Of a stretch of 64,000 bases of DNA, positions 1-12,000 are shown piece after piece; positions within the stretch are counted from its first letter, which is position 1; the number at the start of each line of letters is the position of its first letter. The translations under genes and the position numbers were made by a program. The notes under the pieces were generated by a model, which was not told the origin of the DNA, searched no databases, and saw nothing but the letters and a program-made list of their open reading frames with translations. The DNA lies in assembly GCA_964035575.1 (NCBI GenBank), contig OZ037877.1:1302001-1366000 (forward strand), read 5' to 3'. Source of the DNA: Rhynchopus sp. YZ270_cl-10. Lineage: Eukaryota; Euglenozoa; Diplonemea; Diplonemida; Diplonemidae.

Positions 1-22
1 AAAAGGACGCACCCCTCTCCAT

Positions 23-2694
23 ATGGCGCTACGCTGGGCGAAGAGCGACACAAAAAAGATCATTGAACGCCACGCCGCCATGGCCCCCACCATTGAACAC
101 ATTACACTCCCTTCTGGCACCGTTATCCGAAAGGATCTGCTCCCAGAATCTTTTAATGATGTAATGACACAGCTTCAAGCACAAAAGGCCGCAACATTAA
201 CCTCCCTCGAAGCCTCCGCCTCTCCTGAATACAGTACAGCGGCATCTGGTACTGAGGCAAATGGTTCCTTTGCGGCGCAGGTCCACCTCTTAGGGGGAAG
301 ATCTGCGAGACAGTCCCACCTCTCTGCCTCTCCGGTACGCAGTGTCCCACAGCATCTAAGCGACCATTATGGGGTGCCCAGCAATGCGAAGTCCTCTTCT
401 GCTTGGAGAAGAGAGTCCGTCCGCCTCGCCCCGCTGCAGCTTCAGGATGAGATGTCCCCTCCGCCGCGTGGTGGGTCTGTAGGTGCGACCTCTGTATCAG
501 CTTCACCAAAGAGCGAAAAGCGCAGCGACTCATCCAGAAGACCGGCACCAGAGAGTGATCGGCTTGCAGAAAAGGAAAGACTCAGAGTGGATCAAAGACT
601 GCGAGGGTTGTTCTATGCAGGAATGCAGCGGGCCAGGGAGACTGGAGAGAAGAAGCCCGATGTAGACCCCCACGACGAGATAGAAAGCCCGAGTCGGACG
701 TTGGATTTCACAACCGTGGCAGCGTCGAGAGAAGCAACACAAAAGGAAGAAGAGCTGACCCAACTGACGGCAGAGATTAAGAGCTTAAAAGAGGCAGGAT
801 TTAAAGACCCAGCAAAGGAGATGAGACGGCTGGATAGAGAGAATAAAAGGAAATCACGGTCCGAGCGGAAGGCGCAAAGAGAGCGTGAGCGCGAGGATGA
901 AGCAGGCACGACGTCGATGGACGACGACGTAATAGGCGAGCACACCGCAGCCCTCCTAGCAGCAGGGGTGCCCAACGTCATCCCGGCAGAGAGTGCCTTT
1001 ACACTGCGGAGCATCGTTAACCCAGACACATCGGGATACCGAGGGGGTCTGTATGGGGTGATAAATGGACTGGAAACACGACTCAAATCGATGTCAGGGA
1101 TGTATTCTGAGCTGGAAAAGTATGTTCTTGTTTTGACTTTAATGGAGCAAAATTGTTGGGGCCAAAAAACATCAGTCTAGGTACAACTCCTTCGTCCTTC
1201 CCCAACAGGGTGATGGTATGAGATAGTGTGTATGATGCGCGAAGTCTTTCCTCTCCAGAGATAGCTTCACCTTCACCCTTCTTTCCATATTTCCCTGCGA
1301 AGGTGTATTTTGTCGCAACCACTGTCACCCCTATTGGTCATACTCCTTGTTCTTTTTGCTAAGTACGAGAGGCTTAGGTTCATCTCTAAACTTTTCTCCC
1401 TTTTCTTCGTGTCGCGGCGCCTTTTGATGAAGTTGAAGATAACACCTCCTCGGATGACTTTTTGAAAGCAGATGATGCATCTTCGTATTGATTTGCTTGA
1501 GACGGGTGTGTGTGTACGGGGTCAGATGGACCTGAGGAGTGCGTTGCCCCACTGAATTTCTTTCGAGTGTATCATGCAGAGAATGCACCGACAGTGGGAC
1601 CCTTGGTTGCGATAGATGATTTGTTGCTTCTCTTCAAAGAAGTCATCAATCTGAGGACGCCATTCTCCGTAAGTGGGGCAAGTCCCACGGTTGTGATTAA
1701 TAATTGTTAGTTCTGTTGATTGTCGCGTTGATTGTCTCCGTCTTGCCCTTTGTGTGTGTTTTCCCCGCGAACAGTCCATATCCTTCAGCAGTTTAAAATT
1801 TAAACTGCCCTACCCTACGAAGACGCGAGGCAGCTGACGAAGCATTCAGTCTTCGTACTTTACGTTAAATTCGTTCGTGAATTTGATCCATCTTTTGAAC
1901 TATCTTTCCACTCGGTTTTCGGGGGGGTTTTTTTTCTCGTCAAAACGTGGCTACAATCCATAAACAATTTTTATTTTCCCCGTATCTGTTATAAGACGCA
2001 ACACAACACAACACACAGGCGTTGCGACCAGCTGAACTCCGTGCACACCGTGCTAAAGCAGGAGGTGCGTAGCGGCAGACGCAGGCAGGCAGGCAGCAGC
2101 TCCGCCGACTTCTCCGCTGAGCGAGGCGCTATGGCGGGCTTGTCGAGCCTGCCGAAGAAGGTATGCCTCCCCTCCCCGCCTCTTTTGTGTCGCCACAGAA
2201 ACCAGAAATGGACCAGATTGTCATCTTCCTATGATCAAGGGTGAGTAAGCACGAGAGGCTTAGGTTTAATCTTTGAACCTTTTCTTTGGGGTTTTTGCTT
2301 TAGTGAGTAATCAATCAACGGAAAAACTTATTTTCCCCTTTTACTTACCTATCAGAGCTACTATTTTTACCTTTCACTCCACCACCCTTCGATTCACCCT
2401 TTGTAACATCTTTTCCCCCCTTCCATACTCTTGACATCAACACCCTCGCATTACCCATCATCATCCTCCCTTCAGGACCAACGGGTGATTGTCGAGTTCG
2501 AACAGCGCATTGAGGTCCTCGAGAAGCGTGCCCGCCGCGACGTCAAACGCAAACGCGCCGAAAACAAGCTTGCGGGGAAGAACTCGAAGTTCAGCATGTG
2601 GTTCCTCCGCCTTGCGCTTCTTGCCATGACCATCACATACTTCTGGCTGGAGAGCGCCGTGCAGGACCTCATGCCTCCACCGGTGTGGAGGTAG
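23..2694 (+). CDS. Tail-anchored coiled-coil protein, three exons (5' end may lie outside window)
   Basis: Exons 23-1119, 2019-2160 and 2476-2694 join in frame to about 485 residues. Introns are GTATGT...CACAG and GTATGC...TTCAG. The middle is charged and heptad-like (about residues 230-290 and 350-440), so it is probably a coiled coil. The last 35 residues hold one hydrophobic segment (MWFLRLALLAMTITYFWL) and a short tail, which suggests a C-terminal membrane anchor facing the cytosol. The N-terminal 200 residues are Ser/Pro-rich. The frame stays open to the window edge, so the true start may be upstream; ATG 80 is another candidate. I recognise no family. Golgin-like or SNARE-like tethers share this plan, but nothing specific supports either. 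Both introns carry a sense copy of the CTAAGC hairpin cassette. Confidence 0.7.
1120..2018 (+). other. Intron 1 of the tail-anchored gene (899 bp)
   Basis: The donor GTATGT follows codon bases AA and the acceptor ACACACAG restores the coiled-coil frame. It holds one hairpin cassette near 1359. I see no coding sequence in it. Confidence 0.7.
1359..1396 (+). repeat. Hairpin cassette C, copy 1 (intronic)
   Basis: CTAAGT-ACGAGAG-GCTTAG with a downstream TTCATC...AAACTTTT tail. It lies inside an intron, in the sense orientation. One stem pair is G-T. Confidence 0.7.
2245..2284 (+). repeat. Hairpin cassette C, copy 2 (intronic)
   Basis: TAAGC-ACGAGAG-GCTTA followed by a diverged AT-rich tail. It lies in the second intron of the same gene, sense orientation. 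Confidence 0.65.
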
Positions 2695-2997
2695 ATGAGA
2701 TCCACCCTTATATTGTATTATACGCAAATTTCTTTTTAACTTTTGTATTTTTATTCACCTTTTTTTTGTATTGCCTTTAGATGTTGAAAATTAGACTCCT
2801 CCTCTTCCTCCTCCTACCTTTTCTCTTTACGCACACATCACATACTTTGCGGAAAGTGTTTCACATCGTTCTCACTCACCTCCCCCACTCCGCACTCCGC
2901 AACCCCACCCACCACCCCTGCCCATAGTCACCCCCATTTTTTTCAATTTTTTTGGGGGAAAAAGCGCACGGCATACACAAATAGCACACCTCTCACA

Positions 2998-4715
2998 ATG
3001 AGCGCTGCAGGGACCGAGCTGCGCTGGGGTTGGGACTTCACGCTCCAGATGGACCTCATGAAGGCCTTCCGCTACCGCTTCCAGACCGACGCCTCCATCC
3101 GCTTCGAAAACGAGACGTACGCCGCACACCGCCTGATTCTGTACATCCGCTCCCTCCCCTTGGCACAGCTCTTCGATGAGGGCGGCACCGACATCGATGT
3201 GACACATCTTTTCAGCACCATCGCCCTCCCCCCTTCATGCGACCCCCAAGCCTGCTTTGCTGCGATTTTACAGTTCACCGCGACCGACTGGCTGATGGAC
3301 ACTACCCTTCCCAATCTCATTGTCATGACGCAAATGGCGAAAATTTTGCAAATGCCGTTTCTCTTCTCGGTTATTGCGACGAGAATGATTTCCATGACAC
3401 GAACCGAACTGGATATGTGGCCTTTGGTAGTCAACGCACTGTGGGTTCCTGCGGATACCGATCTTGGCAAAATGCTGCTAGCGCACGAAGAAGGGCAAGG
3501 TGGTAGCGACGACACTCTCCCCTTCGATGCCGCCTTCCCCCTTGCCCGCGAGCATATCGCAGAGGTCATGGGGTCGCCCCACATCCCTCTCCTCTCGCTT
3601 GAAGCGCTGTGTGCGCTTCTAGGCGCAGATTTTCTTGCATCTCCCCTTTCACCAGAGCATCTGGAGCATCTTCTGCTCCAAGGATGTCTTCGATGGGTGC
3701 AACATCATCCAGAGCATGTACACGTCTTGGCTCTCATAAAAATGCCTCTTCTCCCTGCCGGAGCGTTGGAAGCAGAGCGTGCAAGGATAAGTGGTGATCC
3801 TCACAATGCAGTAGCGATTTCCCCTGCGTTGCTTGAAGAAGGCGCGAAGGCGCCGGCAATCCCGTTGACTCAGCAGTTGATAGAGCAGTCGGGGGGTGTG
3901 GCGACGGAGCCGGGGTCTGTGTTGTGGAGGTTGGTGGAGAGGCGGACCGGAGGAGGGGGAGGGAGAGGGAGGGGGCGTGGGCAGAACAGTCAGGTGCATC
4001 AGCATCAGCATCAGCATCAGCAGCATCATCACGACAGTGCAGCGGAGGACTCTGATGTGCGGCCGCAGACAACGCCGCCGCAGCCGACGCCGTTGGCAGA
4101 GAGGCGGAGTGTGGGGAGGGAGGGGTCGCGCAGTGGGTCGGGTGGTGGTGGTGGTGGGAGGCGGGAGGAGAGGGTGAGGCTTGCGGCGCCAGGGGTGCGT
4201 GGTGAGCCCAGCCAAGCGTACCACAGAGAGATGGGGCTCCCGTCGCCTGTGCAGGGGCGTGTGCCGGAGACGGTGCTGCAGAATGATGGGAAGCCGCCGG
4301 TGCAGTTCCATGAGTATGTGTTTGTGTTTTTTGTTTGGAAGAAAGGGGAGTGTCGAAAAATAAAAATGTTTGGAGAGGACAGAGGTTTCCAGAACTTAAT
4401 TTTTTTGTTCGTTCTTTTCTTTTCCTTCGCTTGCCGAAAAAAAACCCACCCAGGTACCGCCACCTCGTCTCGCACAACCCCTCCGGCAACCTCAGCACCA
4501 TGCTCTGGGAGACCAGCCTGCGCCCTGCCAACAGCTCCACCGGCGGGAGTGTCCTGAACCACACGTCAGAAGCGCTCTCCTCATCGACACTCAACAAGAG
4601 CGCAGCGCCCAGCAGCGGGAAGAGGGCCAAGACGAAGGAACGCACCCACAGCCAGTCCAAGGGAAGGGCAAGTGTCGACGGTGCGCGAGACCCGCTCAAG
4701 AGGCAGTGGAAGTGA
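2998..4715 (+). CDS. BTB/POZ (probable BTB-BACK) domain protein, two exons
   Basis: Exons 2998-4313 and 4454-4715 give 525 residues. The intron is GTATGT...CCCAG and splits a Glu codon. Residues 27-120 read as a BTB fold: the phrase DASIRFENETYAAHRLIL matches the usual start, where the domain is followed by 'aHr.iL'. A helical stretch to about residue 260 could be a BACK-type region. Then come a Gly/Arg-rich tract, a His/Gln run coded by a CATCAG microsatellite (near 3995-4030), another Gly/Arg tract and a basic tail. BTB proteins often dimerise and recruit Cullin-3 E3 ligases. No kelch, MATH or zinc-finger partner domain is visible, so the substrate role is unknown. The BTB call is good; the function is inferred from the family only. 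Confidence 0.75.
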
Positions 4716-5302
4716 GAGAGAATCAGGGCATGGCTGGCCCACCCTGGAAAGCTGCACTACTTTAGCTACAGCGCTTCCACCCCATTCCAACAAGGTTTAC
4801 CCAAGAGGGGGCAACCCAATATCTCACAGTGCTCCTTACAAGGGGGGGTATTGGCTATCTGACAGATTAGCAAAAAACAAAAATATAGATTTTTGGGGGG
4901 GATTTTTTTGAAGAGGAAATTCGATCGTTTTCACCTAGGTGAACGGTAGAAGGCACAACGTAAGACAAAAATTTGTCTTTCGAAACGAGGTAAAAAAAAG
5001 GGGTAAAAAAATAACTAGATTTGACGTCTTTTGCAACGTTACTTTTAAAAAAATGAACACAACTGGGGGGTGTCTAGAAACCATAACACCATAGAAGACA
5101 GTACTGAAAAACCATATTTTCCCCCCACAATTTTCTTTTGCAACTGACACGCTGGAGAGGCCCTGGCCAAACATGGCGTGTTTGGGTGGAATCATGCAAT
5201 GCAACAAAACGGTCGAGATCTGATCTAGCGGACCGGATATATATTTTTCACTTCTTACCCCAACACCACGTCTCCAGGACAAAAACACACTAAGAAGACA
5301 AC
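4716..5302. other. Intergenic region between BTB gene and UBE2S
   Basis: AT-rich with poly-T and poly-A runs. A CCAATA...TATTGG inverted pair lies near 4815-4855. A pyrimidine-rich stretch ending CTCCAG near 5277, about 25 bases before the UBE2S ATG, is a candidate spliced-leader acceptor. No gene seen. Confidence 0.5.
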
Positions 5303-6194
5303 ATGGCGCCTGTCCCCCCTTCTGTCGCGAAGGCTGTGATGCGTGATGTAGCAGACCTGCTGAAGCGTCCTCTGGACGGTGTCGAAGTGCTGCCCGGGGA
5401 CGACGTGAGTCAGGTGGAGGCACGCATCACCGGGCCTGTCGACACCCCCTTCCAAGGCGGACAGTTTCACATCAAGCTCCTGCTCGATAGCGAGTACCCG
5501 CAGGCACCCCCGAAGGGCTTCTTCTGCACCAAGATCTTCCACCCAAACGTCTCTGAGCCCAAGGGGGAGATCTGTGTGAACACGCTGCGTAAGGATTGGG
5601 ACTGCCAGATGGGGCTGCGCCACGTGCTGATGGTGATCAGATGTCTTCTCATTGAACCCAACCCAGAGTCTGCGCTGAACGAAGAGGCGGGCATGCTGCT
5701 GCTGTCCAACTACTCTGAATACGCGAAAAGGTATGGATTTTATGTACAACCTAGCTGGGGGTGACGAAGCGTTCAGCATTTCAACCTCCGTTTTCGCAAT
5801 TTTTACCCACCGGTTTAGAATTGAAGTGCATTTCTTTTTTTTCTGTTTTTGGTAATCTGGGATACGAAAGAATGTCATTCCCAATACATTGTATGCAACT
5901 CTAAAAAACTGCATTCTCCTCACAGAGCCACGCTCCTGACGCAAATACACGCGGCACCTGCCCCTGCGGAGAACAAGGAGAACACAGCAACCTCAACCAC
6001 ACCCGAAGGCACCACCTCGACTGCGTCCTTTGCACAGCCTGCAGCAAAGGTTGCTGCGACACCACTGGTATGGAGGAGAAGCGCAGTTTTACTAACACCA
6101 CGACACACCATCACAACATCACAACATCCACCACACCCCACAGGCTCAGAAGGCGATCAACAAGGACAGAAAAAAGACGCTGAAGAGACTGTAA
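5303..6194 (+). CDS. UBE2S: Ubiquitin-conjugating enzyme E2 S (APC/C chain-elongating E2), three exons
   Basis: Exons 5303-5730, 5926-6067 and 6144-6194 join to 206 residues. Both introns start GTATGG and end CACAG. The UBC fold fills residues 1-155: HPN at 80-82, catalytic Cys91 in GEICVNTL, and the highly characteristic run ESALNEEAG followed by an ATLLTQIHA helix, as in animal UBE2S. After a Pro/Ala/Thr linker the protein ends DRKKTLKRL, matching the basic LRRL-type tail of UBE2S that docks on the anaphase-promoting complex. The family extends Lys11-linked ubiquitin chains on cell-cycle substrates. That tail appears only when the third exon is joined, which supports the gene model. Domain order and length match the family. 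Confidence 0.93.
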
Positions 6195-6521
6195 AAATAC
6201 CACAAAAACGCCTTATTCCTGCATCAGAAGATGTGCCTTTGTACCACTATGAAGCGTCACTTTGTCCAACGTTGTACTGCAAAGCACCCTTTTAAGAAGC
6301 ATTGTGTAGACTCTCTATACCCTCCAATAAAACAAAACTGTCCGAATGAAAAAACAGTCCTGTGTCACACCCTTTGATTGTTCCGAAAAATTGTCTTATC
6401 TTTTTAGGAGCCTAGCCTTTTTGGGTGACAATATGTACAAAAAAACCCCCCCACGATGAGTGATTTTTTGATTTTTTTGATTTTTTGTCGAAAACAGCAA
6501 CAAACAAAAAAGAAGAAAATG

Positions 6522-6578
6522 TATAGTGGAGCACACTCTAGGGTGGCTACACTAATACAAAACCAAGTTTTCAAAAAA
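6522..6578 (+). repeat. Repeat A, copy 1
   Basis: TAGTGGAG...CTACACTA arms followed by CCAAGTTTTCAAAAAA. Almost identical to the copy at 63222. Confidence 0.75.
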
Positions 6579-6948
6579 GAAAAAAAACCGTTCAAAAAAC
6601 CAGAGTAAAAAATGTCTCTCTTTTTTGCCGAGGGGTGAGATGTGTCTGATGTGTTCTGTTCACAGATCCGTTCTCGCCCTTCGAGGTGTATGAGAAGTGG
6701 TTCGAAAAAATACGGAAGGCTTCAGACAACATTGAGGACAGACCCTTAGGTGGACCCCCCAAAGGTGGGTGCTTATTAGGTGATTTTGTGGACATAAGAA
6801 AGGGAAAAAAAAGAGTTGCACAAAACCAAGCACGCCACCAACACCCTTCCCGTTCCCTTCCCAGTAGATTCTTGAATTATAATATATTTCCCTCAAAAAC
6901 GCTCACAAAAGACCCCCTTTTTTTTTTGCTGTTTTATCCCCCCCCATA

Positions 6949-7198
6949 AGGGGTGATTTGAGGTATTTTACTCAAACACAGTTACAAAAAAAAATAATTC
7001 ACAACACGTTCATGGCGTCACCTGGAGCTAGGGCTCCAGCAGGTCCCTCCATATGTAATGTAGTGTGTCCGCCTTTCACTCAGGGTAGCGTTCCCAGCAC
7101 CTTTTACCCCTCAAGGTAGACCTTTCATCACTATTTTGTTGTTATTTTTTTTTTTTTTTTGTGACTGTTGTTTTGAGTAAAAGTACCTCAAAGCACCC
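6949..7198. mobile_element. Small MITE with TA duplication
   Basis: About 38-bp imperfect inverted ends: the left end reads GGGTGATTTGAGGTATTTTA and the right end, reverse-complemented, GGGTGCTTTGAGGTACTTTT. Both ends are flanked by TA (6947-6948 and 7199-7200), as for Tc1/mariner relatives. The 250-bp interior is non-coding. Confidence 0.55.
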
Positions 7199-7839
7199 TA
7201 CCATAGAGTTTTTAGCTATTTTTTTTCTATTTTGACAAAAGCACATAAACCGGTCATAATTTTGTTCCTTTTTTTTTTTTTTTTGAATGAATTTGTTTTT
7301 TTTGTTTTTCTTTTCCAGCGACGTCAAGGGAAGGAAAGAGGAAGGTTTGCAAAAAAGGAAAACCTTATTACATACAGTACGAGGATACGCCAGCCTCGCT
7401 GAGGCCGGATAAAAAAATAAAACACTCAAGACTTATCTGAGGCGTACGCCTCAGCCACGCCTTGGCAATATTTTCCAACCACGCCATTTTCAAGCGTACT
7501 AGGCCTCGCTGCATTGTGTGAATATTATTCAAAAGGAAAAGCTGACTTCTCCAGACTACACGAGAAACATACGATCGAGGGCGGGGCCAAATGCACGCAC
7601 CAAACTTTGCACTCACAGGGAAAACTCTTGTATCCACCTGGTGTTCTGCGATTGTCTGTGCTGCGAAACGTTTCTCTACAGCAGGTGGAGTAATGAGCTG
7701 TGTTGCTCTGTGCTTTGGCATTGTTGTCCTTTTTTGGTACCATCGTTTTTTTTTTGGTAACGTAACATGAGTATATGAGGTTTAGTTTTTTTCAACACTT
7801 TTTTTTTTAACCCAAGCGTTCCAGCGTGATAATGACGGT

Positions 7840-7884
7840 GGTAAAGATGTGTGTGCACGAGAGAGACAGAAGGCATTCATCTTG
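7840..7884 (+). repeat. Cassette E, copy 1
   Basis: GGTAAAGATGTGTGTGCACG then AGAGAGACAG and GCATTCATCTTG. The upstream GCGTTCC...TAATGA also matches the copy at 28077. Confidence 0.6.
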
Positions 7885-8346
7885 TTTGTTTGTTTCCCAA
7901 TCAGAAACCACGCAACTCTCATCTTCGTCGGAAGAAGAGCAAAAGGAGGACACCCTTTAATGCTTGTTGTTTGCTATGGTAGTATTTAATGGGAGCGGGA
8001 CAGTTGGGAAAAATGCAAAAAAAAAAAGGTACAGCAAAAAACAAACTTTCCACCCACCCCCCTTCTGTGCAATATGTGCGTGCCTCAGGCACAAAGCAAT
8101 ACAAACCAGTGAAAAAAAAATGGACATTTTATTTTTTGAAAGATTCGTTTCCAGTAGTAGGACCTTCGGGTGCTATAAAAGTGAACAAAAAAAAAAAAAT
8201 AGATGTCATAACCGAACTGAATGTGTGCACCAAACAGATCATACCCACACAGGGAAGAGTTGTAGTTCTCTGGACACTGCTTCGTTCATTTTTCGATGCG
8301 TGCAGTGAATGTGCTGGGTCTGGGGTTTTTATTGTGTGAAAACTCG

Positions 8347-8856
8347 TCAGGACCAGGTTCTTTCTTCATATTGTCTGTGGTTCTCTTCGACCCTTCGCCT
8401 CTTTACAATCACTACCCGCACCATAGGGATAGTTGAGACTGCCGCCTTGTAGTCCCGCAGCAACAGGTGCAGGGCTTCATCCTGTGTGATGCTGACATAC
8501 GTCAGCACCCCTGCCTCCAACATGGGCACCCCGTCGCCCTCGGCAGTTGCCTTGGTGGCGTTGGGTAAATTTTTTTTGCTGTTGGCCATTGCCATCCCCT
8601 GAATTCTTCCCTCATCAGGGGTTCCGCATACCATCACCAGGATGTTTACAGCTTGTGGTATTGGAAATCCAGTGTTACCAGCTCGGAGCGTAGTGCGACG
8701 AGGATGCTGTTCCGGGCTGTCATCATTTGTGAGCCGTGCCTTCGCCATCTTCTCAAGCAGATGAGACGACGCAGCGTGCTGGGGGTTGTTCCTTGCCCTG
8801 CTTTGTCCTTTCCAACTTCCTTTGTATCGTCTTAACACACTATCAGCCACATTCAA
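8347..8856 (-). other. Unassigned minus-strand open stretch (169 residues)
   Basis: The only long minus-strand frame that is not the shadow of a + gene. Base composition is coding-like (GC-rich between AT-rich flanks), with a basic C-terminus (VKRRRVEENHRQYEERTWS). I recognise no family. Its orientation against all other genes suggests a decayed transposon or inserted fragment rather than a host gene. Confidence 0.3.
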
Positions 8857-9016
8857 ATGATTTCACCCCCAACCCCTTCCCCATACCCGCACACACTTTC
8901 AAACACCCACACAGGCAGGGAGGCCCTCCCACCCCCCCCTTCCTTCCCTCCACGCCCCTCCCCCCTCCGCCACACTGGATCCTTCACACGCCGAGTGGGG
9001 CGAGCGGGTGTTGCAG

Positions 9017-12000
9017 ATGACACCTACTCTGTCACCACCACGACGTCCTGGGCGGTTTGCACGCGGCACGCCGCAGAGCGTTCAGAGTGTGCATAGCGGG
9101 CAGATTGGGTTGCCTTCACCGGGTGTGACGCCTGCGGGGGTGGGGTTGGCTTCACCTGGTGTAGGGACACCGGGGCTGCGGACGCAGGCACCCCCGATCC
9201 TGTCGCCAACGGACACCTCAATGCTGTTTCCTCAGGGTGGTGCCGCTGCGTCGCCCATCTCCCCACCGCCGCCACCGCCGCCGGCAGTGTCATCTGCTTA
9301 CCCTGCACCCCCCTCAAGACGGTCGATCTCGCATGAGCCTGAGAGGCTGCGGTCAGAGGAGAGGCGTAAGAGGATGAGCGATGTGCACGCAGCAGGGGTG
9401 GAGATGGCAAGGCAGAAGGCAGCTGCGCAGAGTGTCGTGCTGGAGCAGGCCACGAAGGAGCTGAGAGAGGTAGAAGCGGAGAAGGCGAAGAAGGTGCAGG
9501 AGCTGGCGCAGCTGACAAACGACGTGAACGACCACAAAATTGCGCTCAAAAAGCTTGCCTTGGAGAACGGTGGTGTCCATCAAAGAGTTGCCGAGCTTGC
9601 ACGCGCTGACGAACAGATTAAAAATTTGAAATACAAACTTCAAGAAGAGTACGAAACCAGACTTGCCGCAGAACGCCAGGTCCATCAAGCTGCGACCACC
9701 CTCGACAACCTCGTGAAGTCCAACGAGGAACTCCAGGTCGCCCTCCAGGCCCGCGCACAACACGAAGCAAACGACACCAACAAAGACAAGGAAATCGAAA
9801 TGCTGAGCAGCTGCCTCACCCAGGTCGCCGCACAACGGGACGCTGCCCGACAGTTCTCCGGCTCTCTTGTACGACACACGAGGCCTTCTTCGCCACCTCC
9901 ATCCTTCGACCCAGACCTCGTCGAATCATTACAGGCACGTGTCGTCGAACTAGAGCAGTGCCTTGCCAACGCAAGCAAACCTGCCGTTGCCCCACCCACC
10001 CCCTCCAGAACCGCCTCCCCTGCCTCAAGAGAGCCCTCCGTCGTAACCGAGACACCACACAACGACGAGCCCAGGGACGACGACGTCGTGCCCACCCCAT
10101 CCCTCACAGAGGCTGCCCTCACACACGCATTAGCGGAGGAGAAGAAGACGTGCCAGGCCTTCTCCGACGCGCTGAACCTAGAGCGAGAGAAGGTGCGTGC
10201 GCTGGAACGGCGTGGGACACCTCAAGGCGATGTGGTGGTGAATGTGACGACTCCTGCAGACCAGCCCCCCTCCGATGCACAGCAGATGTACGCAAAGGAG
10301 CGTGAGGCACGTCTTGCCTTGGAGTCTCGGCTGTTGGAGGTGCAGACTCAGAGTGCGGAGGAGCTGCGGGATTTGCGTGAGTCTTCTCTTCGTGATCTGG
10401 AGGCTCTGGCGGCTGCGACGCAGGGTGGTGGTGGTAGTGGTGGTGGTGATGACTCGACCTTCCGTCTCGCTCTCGCCTCAGAAACCGCAAAGCGCAGACA
10501 GCTCGAAGATGAAGTCTACGCCCTCCGCAAGCAAACCATCCTCGCTGGAAACAGAACAGACGAAGACACAACGTCCTCATGGGAGAAGCGCTGTGCACAC
10601 CTCGAAGCCTCGCTGCAAGAGGAATGCGTCAGACGGCGGCGTGCGGAGGAGGATGCTGTGGCCGCGTCTGCGCTGCACAGTGCGGTGGTGCAGCCCGAAG
10701 GGGGAGGGGGCAGCACGACGAGCACAGCAGTGACGGTGCTGCAGAACGCGCTGGCAGAGGAGCGTGCGCTGCGTCGCGCAGCAGAGGATGCGCTGCAGGC
10801 ACGCCCGTCTTCACCCATCAGAACCACCTTGCATGCGACCGACACCACACTCCACGGAACACCCACGCATGGAACCACCTTGCATGGTTCAGGCACGACA
10901 CTGTACGGTGCAGGAACCACACTGCATACACCCACCGCGCTTCACGGAACAGGAACCACACTGCACGGCACCGGAACTACTTTGCATGGCACCTACACCG
11001 CAGGCCCCATCCCAGCCGCACCCATCGCCACCTCCACTGCCACTGCAACATCGGTGCCGCATGCGGTCGACACTGTGCACCACCACAGTGGAGGCACCAC
11101 CACACACCTCATCTCAAACCCACACGACCGTCGATTTGAGCAGACGTCCCCCTCTACTGTCTCTGCATCGGAGGAGACCCTGCGTGCAGAGCTGCGCGCA
11201 GTGCAGGACTCTGCAAGAGAAGCAAAGCGGGTGCATCTGACCGAGCTGGAGGCTGTTGTGCTGCGGTCGAACGAACACAGCAACACCACCGAGGACCTCC
11301 GCCCTACACTGCTTGAGGCACAAAGAGAGCGCGACAGAGCCTTAGAGGACGTGGCGCTGATGAAGGCACGCCTTGAGACCCCGCTCTCTGAGGCTGAGAT
11401 GCTCCTCCGCGCAGCGTTGGAAGAGGAACGCCGCCTGCGCACCCTTGCAGAACGCACTGCAGCAAACACCACCGCCGCCACAGCCACCGACACCACCACC
11501 TCCACCTCCACCTCCGTGCTCTGCCACCGCCAGAAGGAGCTCCTCGAGGAGATGATCCACGACAACGCAGCACTCCGCGAAAGACTCGCACAACACAACA
11601 CCGAAGACCTCACTGCGCTCAACGACGCACAAGAAAAGCTTCGGGCCGCGGAACAGGAGGTGACACGACTTCAAGGGGAGCGCGGCGACACAGAAGAGAG
11701 ACAACGACTGACAGCTGAGGTGCTGGCCACGCTGAAAGCGGAAGAGGCAAAATGCCGTGCCTTGGAGACCGAGCTTGCGGAGGTGCGTGCACAGCAGCAA
11801 TCACAGCAGCACACCTCAGGTCAGCACAGCGCCTCCGCCGCCGACACCGTTCTCGCCACTGAGCTCGCCAACACCCTACAGGGCCTTCGGGAGGAGCAGG
11901 CACGCCGTGCTGCCATTGAAGAAGAGCTTCGGTTGCTTCAGCAGCAGCAGAGCTCGCCAGGGAGAAGGTCGCCGTCTCCGCACACAGCATTGCCACAGGT

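Larger units (their letters stand above)
6195..9016. other. Intergenic region with repeats and MITE
   Basis: Holds repeat A (6522), a TA-flanked MITE (6949-7198), a perfect 18-base palindrome CTGAGGCGTACGCCTCAG (7437-7454), cassette E (7840) and a minus-strand open stretch (8347-8856). Positions 8870-8915 are pyrimidine/CA-rich ending ACACAG, a candidate spliced-leader acceptor for the next gene. No supported + strand gene. Confidence 0.5.

Noticed and set aside
6664-6770. Possible exon after CTGTTCACAG reading DPFSPFEVYEKWFEKIRKAS
   Set aside because: It has an acceptor-like start, but no upstream or downstream exon in frame, no start codon and no donor that fits. It may be an orphan exon or chance.
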